Source: Arcanobacterium_A bovis
Lineage (GTDB): Bacteria; Actinomycetota; Actinomycetes; Actinomycetales; Actinomycetaceae
Length of the DNA: 64,000 nt
Assembly (NCBI RefSeq): GCF_042655305.1
Contig: NZ_JBHSLR010000006.1
Reading direction: 5' to 3' (one strand)
Shown here: piece after piece, positions 9,400 to 17,649 of the stretch
Layout: the number at the start of each line of letters is the position of its first letter
Numbering within the stretch: position 1 is the stretch's first letter
The notes under the pieces: generated by a model
Databases searched by the model: none
Seen by the model: only the letters and a program-made list of their open reading frames with translations
What the model was told of the DNA's origin: nothing
Position numbers and translations under genes: made by a program

Positions 9400-10096
9400 G
9401 CAGATGAATAATAATGTGCCAGCTACCCAGCCGGAGTTCGCTCAGCCGGACAAGGCTCTCTACAGTCCCAATAAGAAGGGGCCATTGGGGAAGCTACTCG
9501 CTCCGATTGCCGGATTCGGCGTTACATTTACGACGATTTTCCGCCCAACCGTTACTGAGCAGTATCCGTACATTAAGGTGCCTGTTCGCCCTCGTTACCA
9601 CGGCTTGCATCGTTTGAACCGCTATGCCGATGGGTTGGAAAAGTGCATCGGTTGTGAATTGTGTGCATGGGCTTGCCCAGCAGATGCGATTTACGTTGAA
9701 GCTGCAGCTAATACCCCGCAAGAGCAGTACTCGCCTGGTGAGCGTTACGGTCGTGTTTATCAGATCAATTATTTGCGTTGCATTTTCTGCGGTTACTGCA
9801 TTCAGGCTTGCCCGACCCGTGCATTGACGATGTCGAACGATTTCGAAATTGCTGGTCAGCACCGCGAAGAAATGATTTATGAAAAGCAAGATCTTCTCGT
9901 TCCGCTCGCGCAAGGAATGCTTAACACACCGCATCCGATGGTGCAGGGAACCTCAGATGCAGACTATTACAAGGGACGTGTTACTGGTCCAACTGAAACT
10001 CAGGTGGAATGGGTGCGTTCCGTACGTCCAGGCGACGAATCTTTGGAGAACGTCGTCGTGACTGGAAATGAACTTGAGGGGGCCGGTGCTCAATGA
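9392..10096 (+). CDS. nuoI: NADH-quinone oxidoreductase subunit I
   Basis: Ferredoxin-like subunit with two [4Fe-4S] clusters (N6a, N6b), 234 residues. Both binding motifs are plain: CIGCELCAWACP (about residues 86-97) and CIFCGYCIQACP (about residues 131-142). It relays electrons to NuoB. About 80 N-terminal residues precede the first motif and about 80 hydrophilic residues follow the second. The start sits inside the last codons of nuoH, and the stop overlaps nuoJ (ATGA). Confidence 0.97.
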   Translation: MSEQMNNNVPATQPEFAQPDKALYSPNKKGPLGKLLAPIAGFGVTFTTIFRPTVTEQYPYIKVPVRPRYHGLHRLNRYADGLEKCIGCELCAWACPADAIYVEAAANTPQEQYSPGERYGRVYQINYLRCIFCGYCIQACPTRALTMSNDFEIAGQHREEMIYEKQDLLVPLAQGMLNTPHPMVQGTSDADYYKGRVTGPTETQVEWVRSVRPGDESLENVVVTGNELEGAGAQ

Positions 10097-11070
10097 TTCC
10101 ATCAGTCGAAACACTCGAAATCTCGATGGGGGAGACGATCCTTTTCGGCTTGCTCGCGATTTCGATGGTCATTGTGGCAATCTTCGGACTGCTCATTACA
10201 CGCCGTGCGGTGTACACCGTCATCTCGGTGATCTTTGTAATGGTGGGATTCGCCTTCCTCTACACGATGCTGGAAGCTCCGTTTATGGGAGTTGCGCAGG
10301 TGGTTGTGTACACGGGTGCGATCCTCATGATGTTCCTCTTCGTGCTCATGCTTATCGGTGTTGATTCTGCCGATTCGGGACACGAGACGCTCAAAGCCCA
10401 GCGTCCGGTCGCTTTCTTGGGCGGTTTGGGTATGCTGGCGATTATGGTGGCGCTCGTTTTCAAAACTAAGTGGCCAGATGCCCTTGGTTTGGAGCTTGCA
10501 AATGCCGAAGGAAATCCCATTGGGGTTGCAAAGCTGATTTTCTCCAACCATGTGCTCACGCTTGAATTGACTGGCACATTGCTTATCGTGGCAGCTCTGG
10601 GCGCAATGACTCTCACTCACCGCGATCGTGTGAGCGAGCGTCAAACGCAAGAGGCACTTGCTCATCAAAAGATGCGCGACTTCGTTGAAGCGGGCGTTCA
10701 TCCAGGCCAGCTGCCGAACCCAGGTGTTTATGCTGAGTCGAACTCGTCGACGAACCCATCGCTCACCGCTTATGGTCAGCCTTTGGAGAACTCGGTGAAC
10801 CGTGTGCTGAAGATCCGCGGGCAAGAACGACGGGTTGCAGAGATTTCTCCAGAGACAGTTGCTCGTATTACCCAAGGTAATTTGCCTTCGGGACCGAGCA
10901 CCTACGGCGCAATCGGTCAAGCTCGTACGCCTGGAATGCCGGGCGAATCAGCACCGGATCACGACGGCGCGTTGAAGCGTTATGAAGGAATCGAGGCAGG
11001 CACTTCGCCTGAAATGCTCGAAACGAAACCTGCTGAGGATCAGCACAATGCGTCAGGGGAGGAGAACTGA
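10093..11070 (+). CDS. nuoJ: NADH-quinone oxidoreductase subunit J, with long hydrophilic tail
   Basis: Membrane subunit of the proton-pumping arm, 325 residues. Five hydrophobic helices occupy roughly residues 10-175, with VVYTGAILMMFLFVLMLIGV typical of NuoJ/ND6 helix 3 and its pi-bulge. Residues from about 185 to 325 are a hydrophilic tail rich in Ser, Pro, Gly and charged residues with no recognisable domain. Proteobacterial NuoJ ends soon after the last helix, so nearly half of this protein is an actinobacterial-type extension. The stop overlaps the nuoK ATG by one base (TGATG). Confidence 0.96.
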   Translation: MIPSVETLEISMGETILFGLLAISMVIVAIFGLLITRRAVYTVISVIFVMVGFAFLYTMLEAPFMGVAQVVVYTGAILMMFLFVLMLIGVDSADSGHETLKAQRPVAFLGGLGMLAIMVALVFKTKWPDALGLELANAEGNPIGVAKLIFSNHVLTLELTGTLLIVAALGAMTLTHRDRVSERQTQEALAHQKMRDFVEAGVHPGQLPNPGVYAESNSSTNPSLTAYGQPLENSVNRVLKIRGQERRVAEISPETVARITQGNLPSGPSTYGAIGQARTPGMPGESAPDHDGALKRYEGIEAGTSPEMLETKPAEDQHNASGEEN

Positions 11071-11369
11071 TGAACCTGATGTTCTATATCGTCTTGGCAC
11101 TGGTCTTGTTTGTGATCGGTGGAGCGACGGTTCTTACTCGCCGCAATGGCGTGATCGCGCTTCTCGGAGTTGAGATTATGCTCAACTCGTGCAACTTGGC
11201 GTTCATTACGTTCTCGCGCATGTGGGGCAACCTCGAAGGACAAGTATTTGCCTTCTTCGTGATGGTTGTAGCCGCGGCCGAAGTCGTGGTGGGACTCGCC
11301 ATTATCGTGTCCGTATTCCGTACCCGCAGGTCTGCTTCGCTTGACGGCGCAAACCTCATGAAAAACTGA
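11070..11369 (+). CDS. nuoK: NADH-quinone oxidoreductase subunit K
   Basis: Small antiporter-like membrane subunit, 99 residues, three helices. LLGVEIMLNSCNLAFI carries the conserved buried Glu of helix 2 (about residue 35), and AAAEVVVGLAIIV carries the second conserved Glu (about residue 70); both take part in the proton path. Length is normal. Coupled to nuoJ and nuoL by one-base stop/start overlaps. Confidence 0.97.
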   Translation: MNLMFYIVLALVLFVIGGATVLTRRNGVIALLGVEIMLNSCNLAFITFSRMWGNLEGQVFAFFVMVVAAAEVVVGLAIIVSVFRTRRSASLDGANLMKN

Positions 11370-13333
11370 TGGAAGCAGGTGTGATCCTTTTGACTACTGG
11401 ATTCCTTTCCATGTCTGATGTGGCTATTGCGCCAGCAACGGGTGCGGCCGGAATGATCTGGCTCACGGTGGCAATTCCGCTACTCAGCTGTGCTTTCCTC
11501 TTGGTAGCTGGCAAGGCTGCCGATCGCTGGGGACACTGGCTGGCGGTACTGGCCTCGACGGCGTCGTGCGCTATCGGCTTCGCCACCTTCGTACAGTTGC
11601 TCTCACTCGAGGGTGCAAACCGAATTATGGAGACGAAGCTCTACGATTGGGTTGCGGCTCCAGGCCTTAGCGTTGGCCTTGGTACTCGCGTTGATCCGCT
11701 TTCGATCACGTTCGTACTGCTGGTAACGTTCGTTGGCACGCTTATTCACATTTACTCGGTTTCGTACATGGAGCACGACGTCGCTCGTCGTCGCTTCTTC
11801 GCATACCTCAATTTGTTCGTGGCAGCGATGCTCTTGTTGGTGCTCGGCAACTCCTATCTCACCCTGTTCTTTGGTTGGGAAGGCGTTGGTCTCGCGTCCT
11901 ACCTGCTCATCTCTTTCTGGAACCACGTTCCGGAATACGCTACCGCTGGTAAGAAGGCATTCGTGATGAACCGCGTGGGCGATCTGGGATTGCTCATCGC
12001 GATGATGGCAATGGTTGCGAATTTTGGTGGAGTCGATTTCGCTACGGTGACTAAGGGCGTTTCCTCCGCTAACCAAGCCACTTTAACCTTCATCGGTATT
12101 TTCTTATTGGTTGCCGCTTGCGGTAAATCAGCGCAGTTCCCCTTGCAAGCATGGTTGGGTGACGCAATGGCCGGCCCAACTCCGGTTTCTGCTTTGATCC
12201 ACGCCGCAACCATGGTGACCGCTGGCGTGTACTTGATGGTGCGCTCGGGTGCGATTTATGTTGCTGCGCCAACTGCGGCGCTCGCCGTCGCCATTATTGG
12301 TCTGATCACTTTGGTGTTCGGAGCAATCGTGGGTGCTGCCAAAGACGATATGAAGAAAGTTCTCGCCGCCTCAACGATGTCGCAGATCGGCTACATGATG
12401 TTGGCAGCTGGACTTGGTCCGGTTGGTGCTGGCTTCGCAATTTTCCATCTCGTCACGCACGGCTTCTTCAAGGCAAATATGTTCTTGGGTGCCGGCGCCG
12501 TGATGCACGGAATGAATGACGAAGTAAATATGCGCGGATTTGGCGGCCTCGGCAAGCACATGCGTATCACCTTCTTCACGTTCATGGCGGGTTACTTAGC
12601 AATCATTGGCTTCCCGTTCCTCTCGGGCTTCTATTCGAAGGACAAGATTATCGAAGCGGCATTCACGGGTGAGGGAATCTTACCGTGGATATTTGGCACG
12701 ATTACGGTGCTTGTTGCTGGTCTGACTGCGTTCTATATGTCGCGTATGGTGTTCATGATCTTCTTGGGTGAAGAGCGTTGGGCACATGAAGGTCCAGATG
12801 CAAAGCACCCGCACGATCCATCTCCGCTCATGTGGGTTCCGATGGCAATTTTGGCGCTTGGTTCGCTTGGCCTTGGTGCCGCCTTGAATTACCTCGGGTT
12901 CTTGACTTGGCTTGAGCCGGTGATTGGACACGCTGAGCACGGTGAACCAGTTCTTCCAATTCTCGTGATCTCAGTTGCGACTTTGCTCGTTGTGGCAATC
13001 GGCGTGGCTGTGGCATGGAAGATGTATGTTTCGGCGGCTACACCAAAGGCTGCTCCGGTTGGCTCTGCCCTCACTCGCGCTGCTCGCCAAGATCTTTACC
13101 AGGATCTGTTCAACGAATCGGTATTCATGAAGCCCGGTATCGCGCTCATGGATGGAACCTCCGTGGTGGATCGGGTATTGGTTGACGGCGTTGCAGAGGG
13201 AACCGGCAAGGCATTGCCGTGGTTCGGACGCTTCGTTGGGAAGCTCCAAAACGGTTATGCTCGCAGCTACGCAAGCTACTTCGTCGTCGGTGTGGTCATC
13301 GCACTGACGGTGGCATTGGTATCGGCATTGTGA
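11369..13333 (+). CDS. nuoL: NADH-quinone oxidoreductase subunit L
   Basis: Large antiporter-like subunit, up to 654 residues and about 16 helices, with the lateral helix at the C-terminal end. The core motif WEGVGLASYLLISFW and the Lys and His residues around GKSAQFPLQAWLGDAMAGPT (about residues 254-273) form the proton channel. The ATG at 11369 is coupled to the nuoK stop (TGATG); a second in-frame ATG at 11411 gives a product 14 residues shorter and fits the family N-terminus about as well, since neither has a strong ribosome-binding site. Ends just inside the upstream region of nuoM. Confidence 0.96.
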   Translation: MEAGVILLTTGFLSMSDVAIAPATGAAGMIWLTVAIPLLSCAFLLVAGKAADRWGHWLAVLASTASCAIGFATFVQLLSLEGANRIMETKLYDWVAAPGLSVGLGTRVDPLSITFVLLVTFVGTLIHIYSVSYMEHDVARRRFFAYLNLFVAAMLLLVLGNSYLTLFFGWEGVGLASYLLISFWNHVPEYATAGKKAFVMNRVGDLGLLIAMMAMVANFGGVDFATVTKGVSSANQATLTFIGIFLLVAACGKSAQFPLQAWLGDAMAGPTPVSALIHAATMVTAGVYLMVRSGAIYVAAPTAALAVAIIGLITLVFGAIVGAAKDDMKKVLAASTMSQIGYMMLAAGLGPVGAGFAIFHLVTHGFFKANMFLGAGAVMHGMNDEVNMRGFGGLGKHMRITFFTFMAGYLAIIGFPFLSGFYSKDKIIEAAFTGEGILPWIFGTITVLVAGLTAFYMSRMVFMIFLGEERWAHEGPDAKHPHDPSPLMWVPMAILALGSLGLGAALNYLGFLTWLEPVIGHAEHGEPVLPILVISVATLLVVAIGVAVAWKMYVSAATPKAAPVGSALTRAARQDLYQDLFNESVFMKPGIALMDGTSVVDRVLVDGVAEGTGKALPWFGRFVGKLQNGYARSYASYFVVGVVIALTVALVSAL

Positions 13334-13353
13334 GTTTGGAAGGAATAAAGGTA

Positions 13354-14907
13354 ATGCAACCAGTTATTGAGGCTACGTTCCCGTGGCTTACCACTCTCGT
13401 GCTGTTACCACTTGTGGGTGCACTCGTTCTTGCAGCTATTAAGCCGTTGCGAAAGGCTGGACGCTTCTTCGCGCTCGCTGTGTCGATCCTCGTCCTCGGC
13501 CTGTTCGTTGCGGCAATTTCTACCCAGTTCTCGATGCCCGATGCGAATACGGTGCAACTGGCCGAAACTTATCGCTGGATTCCGCAGATCGGTGTTTCCC
13601 TCGCATGGGGAATCAACGGTATTGGTGCGGTGATGATTGCCTTGGCAACCTTCTTGGTGCCGGTGGTGATTCTCGCGGCGTGGAATGATTTCGACGACGA
13701 GCGCTCCGGTAGCTACATGGCATGGATTTTGTTCCTCGAAGCGATCATGATTGCACTCTTCGCAGTGCGCGATGTGTTCGTGTTCTATGTGCTCTTCGAG
13801 TTGATGATTGTGCCGATGTACTTCCTGATCGGAAATTACGGTGGCGCAAATCGCCGTCGGGCAGCGATGAAGTTCTTGCTCTACTCGATCTTGGGCGGAC
13901 TCATTATGCTCGTGGGCGTCATCGCCGTCTATGCTTATGGTCCAGGTGGCGATAAGGGCTATCTGATCAGCACACTCGAACAGGGTCTTAATGCTTCGCC
14001 ATCAGCACAGATGTGGATCTTCTTGTCGTTCTTCATCGCTTTTGCGATCAAAGCTCCGATGTGGCCGGTTCATACTTGGCTACCAGACACCACCGCTGAG
14101 GCACCTGCTGGAACTTCGACTTTGCTTGTTGGCGTGCTCGACAAACTTGGCACGTATGGAATGATTGCAATTTGTTTGCCGATCTTCCCAAGCGCGGCAC
14201 AAACCGCAGCGCCGATCATTATTGCCTTGGCGATTATCTCCATCATTTGGGGAGCGCTCTTAGCGATTGGCTCCAAAGATCTCATGCGCTTGATTGCCTA
14301 CACCTCGGTATCCCACTTTGGATTCATAGTGATTGGTATTTTCAGTGGCTCGCAATTGGCTATGACCGGTGCGATTCTCTACATGGTTGCCCACGGTGTT
14401 GGAACCGCTGGCTTGTTCCTTGTGGTTGGATTCCTCGGTAAACGCGGTGAAAGCTACGAGATCTCTCACTATGGTGGCTGGCAGCGTGTAACACCTGTGC
14501 TAGCAGGAACTTTCCTTATTTCGGGTCTCGCTACTATTGCTTTGCCTGGTCTATCGGGCTTCGTTCCAGAATATATGGTGTTGGTTGGCACGTTCCGAGT
14601 GAACCCTGTGGCCGCCGTATTTGCGGTATCTGGGGTTGTGCTTGCTGCTCTGTACATTCTGCTTCCGTACCAGCGTGTATTCACTGGTCCTCGCCCCGAA
14701 TTGCTCGCTGAGGATCTCAATGCTCGCGAGAAACTGGTGATGGGATTGCTCATCTCGGCGATGTTAGTGCTTGGCTTCTACCCCAATGCGGTAACAAATT
14801 TCATCAATCCGTTCTTTGAGAATACTGTGGATCAAACAATTTCAGCGCCGCAGGCCATGGGTGATGCTGCGGATAATTCTGTTGTTTCCGAAGGAGAAAT
14901 CAAGTGA
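13354..14907 (+). CDS. nuoM: NADH-quinone oxidoreductase subunit M
   Basis: Antiporter-like proton-pumping subunit, 517 residues from this start. Characteristic segments are FYVLFELMIVPMYFLIG with the conserved Glu (about residue 153) and KAPMWPVHTWLPDTTAEAPA. The ATG at 13354 is preceded by GGAAGGA at a good distance; an in-frame GTG at 13330 overlaps the nuoL stop by two bases and is the alternative. The frame is open further upstream, but that part overlaps nuoL and is not expected to be used. Confidence 0.96.
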   Translation: MQPVIEATFPWLTTLVLLPLVGALVLAAIKPLRKAGRFFALAVSILVLGLFVAAISTQFSMPDANTVQLAETYRWIPQIGVSLAWGINGIGAVMIALATFLVPVVILAAWNDFDDERSGSYMAWILFLEAIMIALFAVRDVFVFYVLFELMIVPMYFLIGNYGGANRRRAAMKFLLYSILGGLIMLVGVIAVYAYGPGGDKGYLISTLEQGLNASPSAQMWIFLSFFIAFAIKAPMWPVHTWLPDTTAEAPAGTSTLLVGVLDKLGTYGMIAICLPIFPSAAQTAAPIIIALAIISIIWGALLAIGSKDLMRLIAYTSVSHFGFIVIGIFSGSQLAMTGAILYMVAHGVGTAGLFLVVGFLGKRGESYEISHYGGWQRVTPVLAGTFLISGLATIALPGLSGFVPEYMVLVGTFRVNPVAAVFAVSGVVLAALYILLPYQRVFTGPRPELLAEDLNAREKLVMGLLISAMLVLGFYPNAVTNFINPFFENTVDQTISAPQAMGDAADNSVVSEGEIK

Positions 14908-16514
14908 CTACTACTGTTATTCAATGGGTAGCGGTTGTCCCACTGCTTATCGTTCTGGGAACAGCGGTTTTATCAACGCTTCTTGAAGCATTCTTGCCGC
15001 GCACGATTCGCCGTGCTACGCAAGTAGTGCTTTCGCTCCTCGCTCTTGCTGTCGCACTCGTTTCGGTGGTGTGGCGTTGGACGGAGATTCATACCGACAA
15101 TGGTTTGGCAACGAACCCGCTCTCTGCTGTGCAGACGCAGCGCGGTTTCACCGGAATTTCCCTGGTTGAAGATGGATTTTCGCTGATTGGCCAAGGAATC
15201 ATCCTCGTTGCTTCCATTATCGCTTTCTTGGTGATTGCCGATCGCACTCAGACGCGCGAAGGAGCATTTGCAGCCTCAGCTGCCACTCGACCAGGTTCAG
15301 CCGAGGAACGCGAATCAGCTGCTGCTGGACGCGAGCAATCGGAAATCTTCCCACTGGCACTATTCGCCGTGGGTGGCATGATGGCGTTTACTTCTGCCTT
15401 TGACTTGCTCACGCTATTCATTGCGTTGGAAGTGCTGTCGTTGCCACTGTACGTGCTCTGTGCAACGGCACGCCGTCGTCGTCTGCTTTCGCAGGAAGCG
15501 GCCATGAAGTATTTCCTCCTGGGCGCATTTTCCTCGGCAATCTTCTTGATGGGTGCCGCTTTCATCTACGGTGCTACCGGCACGCTTGCCTTTAACGAAA
15601 TCTTGCAGCTCTCGATTCAAGGTCAGCGCGTTCAAGCTGCGATCCTCGTGATGGGCGTAGCGATGGTGGTTATCGGCCTGCTGTTCAAGGTTGGTGCCGC
15701 GCCATTCCATTCGTGGACGCCGGACGTCTACCAAGGCGCTCCGACTCCGATCACGGGCTTTATGGCGGCTGGTACCAAAGCTGCTGCATTCGTCGCTTTG
15801 CTGCGCGTTATGCTCTACGTGGCTGCTACGTCGTCGGCTTCGCTGAATGTGTTCATGTGGATCGTTATTATCGCAACGATCCTCGTAGGCACGGTCATGG
15901 GTCTGATTCAGTCTGATATCAAGCGCCTGCTGGCCTATTCCTCCATCGCGCACGCCGGATTCATTCTGATCGCTGTTAACGCCATCCGTACGGTGGAGAT
16001 GACGCCGCAAACGTATTCGCAGACGATGTCTTCGGTACTGTTCTACCTGCTTGCGTATGGCGTTGCTACGGTAGGCGCGTTCGCCGTCGTCACGCTGGTG
16101 AGGGAGAGCGACGCCGAAGGAAAGATTCTCGGCGAAGCTACCAAACTGGAGAAATGGGCTGGTTTAGGAAAGCGATCGCCATTCCTAGCTGCCTCAATGC
16201 TCATCTTCTTGCTGTCCTTTGCAGGTATTCCACTCACTGGTGGATTCATCGGAAAGTTTGAAGTTTTCCGTGCTGGAATTGCTAGCGGCGAAGTGGTTTT
16301 GGTGGTTATCGCGGTGCTCGCTTCGGCTGCCACAGCGTACTTCTACTTCCGCTTGGTGCAGTTGATGTTCTTCACCGAGCCGGCTGAGAATGTTGAAGTT
16401 GTACAATCAGAGGGCATGGCGGTTGTTGCAATCGCTATTGCCGTCGTTCTAACCATCGCACTGGGTCTGTTGCCAGGCTCAGTACTCGATCTGATGCAAG
16501 GATCCTTCGCGTGA
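14904..16514 (+). CDS. nuoN: NADH-quinone oxidoreductase subunit N
   Basis: Third antiporter-like subunit, 536 residues, last of the 14 nuo genes. LFKVGAAPFHSWTPDVYQGA (about residues 254-273) is the diagnostic NuoN motif with the channel Lys. The GTG start overlaps the nuoM stop by four bases (GTGA). A hydrophilic stretch around residues 115-150 (rich in Arg, Glu and Ala) sits between two helices and looks like a lineage-specific loop. The stop overlaps the next gene by four bases. Confidence 0.97.
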   Translation: MTTTVIQWVAVVPLLIVLGTAVLSTLLEAFLPRTIRRATQVVLSLLALAVALVSVVWRWTEIHTDNGLATNPLSAVQTQRGFTGISLVEDGFSLIGQGIILVASIIAFLVIADRTQTREGAFAASAATRPGSAEERESAAAGREQSEIFPLALFAVGGMMAFTSAFDLLTLFIALEVLSLPLYVLCATARRRRLLSQEAAMKYFLLGAFSSAIFLMGAAFIYGATGTLAFNEILQLSIQGQRVQAAILVMGVAMVVIGLLFKVGAAPFHSWTPDVYQGAPTPITGFMAAGTKAAAFVALLRVMLYVAATSSASLNVFMWIVIIATILVGTVMGLIQSDIKRLLAYSSIAHAGFILIAVNAIRTVEMTPQTYSQTMSSVLFYLLAYGVATVGAFAVVTLVRESDAEGKILGEATKLEKWAGLGKRSPFLAASMLIFLLSFAGIPLTGGFIGKFEVFRAGIASGEVVLVVIAVLASAATAYFYFRLVQLMFFTEPAENVEVVQSEGMAVVAIAIAVVLTIALGLLPGSVLDLMQGSFA

Positions 16515-17521
16515 GTGCATTTTCCGATTTACTGGCTGGCCACGGTGATTTAGGCTCGCGCCTGTCGACTCGTCTCGACGGCGTTGAAGCTGAACTTCAA
16601 GATGTGGTGCGTATCGACGATCTCGTTGTTGATGCCGCTACCTCTCATCTTGCCGTGGCCGGCGGTAAGCGTTTGCGCCCACTTCTGTGCCTTCTCACGT
16701 CTGAGCTCGGGCCCGATCCGCTCAATCACGAGGTGGTTGATTCCTCGCTCGTTGTTGAGCTCACGCATCTGGCTTCGCTCTACCATGACGACGTTATGGA
16801 CGAAGCGCCGTTGCGTCGTGGAGTGCCATCGGCTCAGTATGTGTTTGGTAATTCTTCGGCAATTATGGCCGGTGATGTGCTTTTCGCACGCGCGTCGGCT
16901 ATTGTTGCAAAATTGGGCCCGCAGGCGGTACTTTTGCACGCCACAACCTTTGAACGCCTCTGTGTTGGGCAGTTGCACGAGACTGTTGGTCCGCGTGAGG
17001 GCGACGATCCAATCGCCCATTACATTCAAGTTTTAGCTGATAAAACCGGATCTTTGATCGCGACATCTGCCCGTTACGGCGTGCTTTCCGCAGGTGGCTC
17101 AGCAGACTTAGCCGAGGCAGTGGCGCAATTCGGTGAGAAGGTTGGCGTGGCGTTCCAGCTCGCTGACGACGTCATCGATCTCGTTTCCAAGCCTGAGCTT
17201 ACGGGGAAGACGCCGGGCACAGATTTGCTCGAGAATGTCGACACCATGCCCACGCTGCTGTTGCGCCAAGGTGCACAACTCGGAACGCTTGATGCCGAGG
17301 GCAGTGAGATTCTGCGTCTGCTCGATTCAGGCACGCTTAACGAAGACAATCTTGCCGAGGTTGTGGATCGTTTGCGCGAACATTCGGTTGTGGAGCAAAC
17401 TCGCCAGCTTGCTCACCAGTGGGTCGAAGACGCTATTAAAGAGCTCGAGCCGTTGCCAGCGGGCGAAGTGCGCGATGCGCTACACGCTTTCGCGTATGCA
17501 ATGGTTGATCGAATGGCGTAG
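16511..17521 (+). CDS. Long-chain polyprenyl diphosphate synthase (probable menaquinone side chain)
   Basis: Trans-prenyl transferase, 336 residues, extending an allylic diphosphate with isopentenyl diphosphate units. Both aspartate-rich metal-binding motifs are present: LYHDDVMDEAPLRR (about residues 92-105, DDxxD) and QLADDVID (about residues 217-224). GGKRLRPLLCLL near residue 53 is the isopentenyl diphosphate-binding segment. The GTG start overlaps nuoN by four bases, so it is cotranslated with complex I. The small residues ahead of the first Asp motif fit a long-chain (hepta- to nonaprenyl) product, as in GrcC1-type enzymes; chain length cannot be read from sequence with certainty. Confidence 0.9.
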   Translation: MSAFSDLLAGHGDLGSRLSTRLDGVEAELQDVVRIDDLVVDAATSHLAVAGGKRLRPLLCLLTSELGPDPLNHEVVDSSLVVELTHLASLYHDDVMDEAPLRRGVPSAQYVFGNSSAIMAGDVLFARASAIVAKLGPQAVLLHATTFERLCVGQLHETVGPREGDDPIAHYIQVLADKTGSLIATSARYGVLSAGGSADLAEAVAQFGEKVGVAFQLADDVIDLVSKPELTGKTPGTDLLENVDTMPTLLLRQGAQLGTLDAEGSEILRLLDSGTLNEDNLAEVVDRLREHSVVEQTRQLAHQWVEDAIKELEPLPAGEVRDALHAFAYAMVDRMA

Positions 17522-17597
17522 GGTAACGGCCGTGCTTTCGCCCTTTGCCATGAGTGAAGCCTCCCATAGTGAAGTTCTGAAATCACAGTTTACGGCG

Positions 17598-17603
17598 TAG
17601 ACT
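17598..17603 (+). promoter_or_regulatory. Candidate secA promoter -10 box
   Basis: TAGACT at 17598-17603 lies 17 bases downstream of TTCTGA (17575-17580). The -35 match is weak, so only the -10 is convincing. Between it and the secA start is a small hairpin (GTGCC at 17614-17618, GGCAC at 17626-17630) just upstream of the AGGAG ribosome-binding site. The 128-base gap from the polyprenyl synthase gene suggests that secA has its own promoter here. Confidence 0.4.
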
Positions 17604-17649
17604 ATGTTTGGTCGTGCCGTTTTTAGGCACAAGAACGTCAGGAGTAGTT

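Noticed and set aside
13219..13353. Longer nuoM start overlapping nuoL by over 100 bases
   Set aside because: The extra residues are out-of-frame nuoL sequence, rich in Arg and Cys, and a good ribosome-binding site precedes the ATG at 13354.
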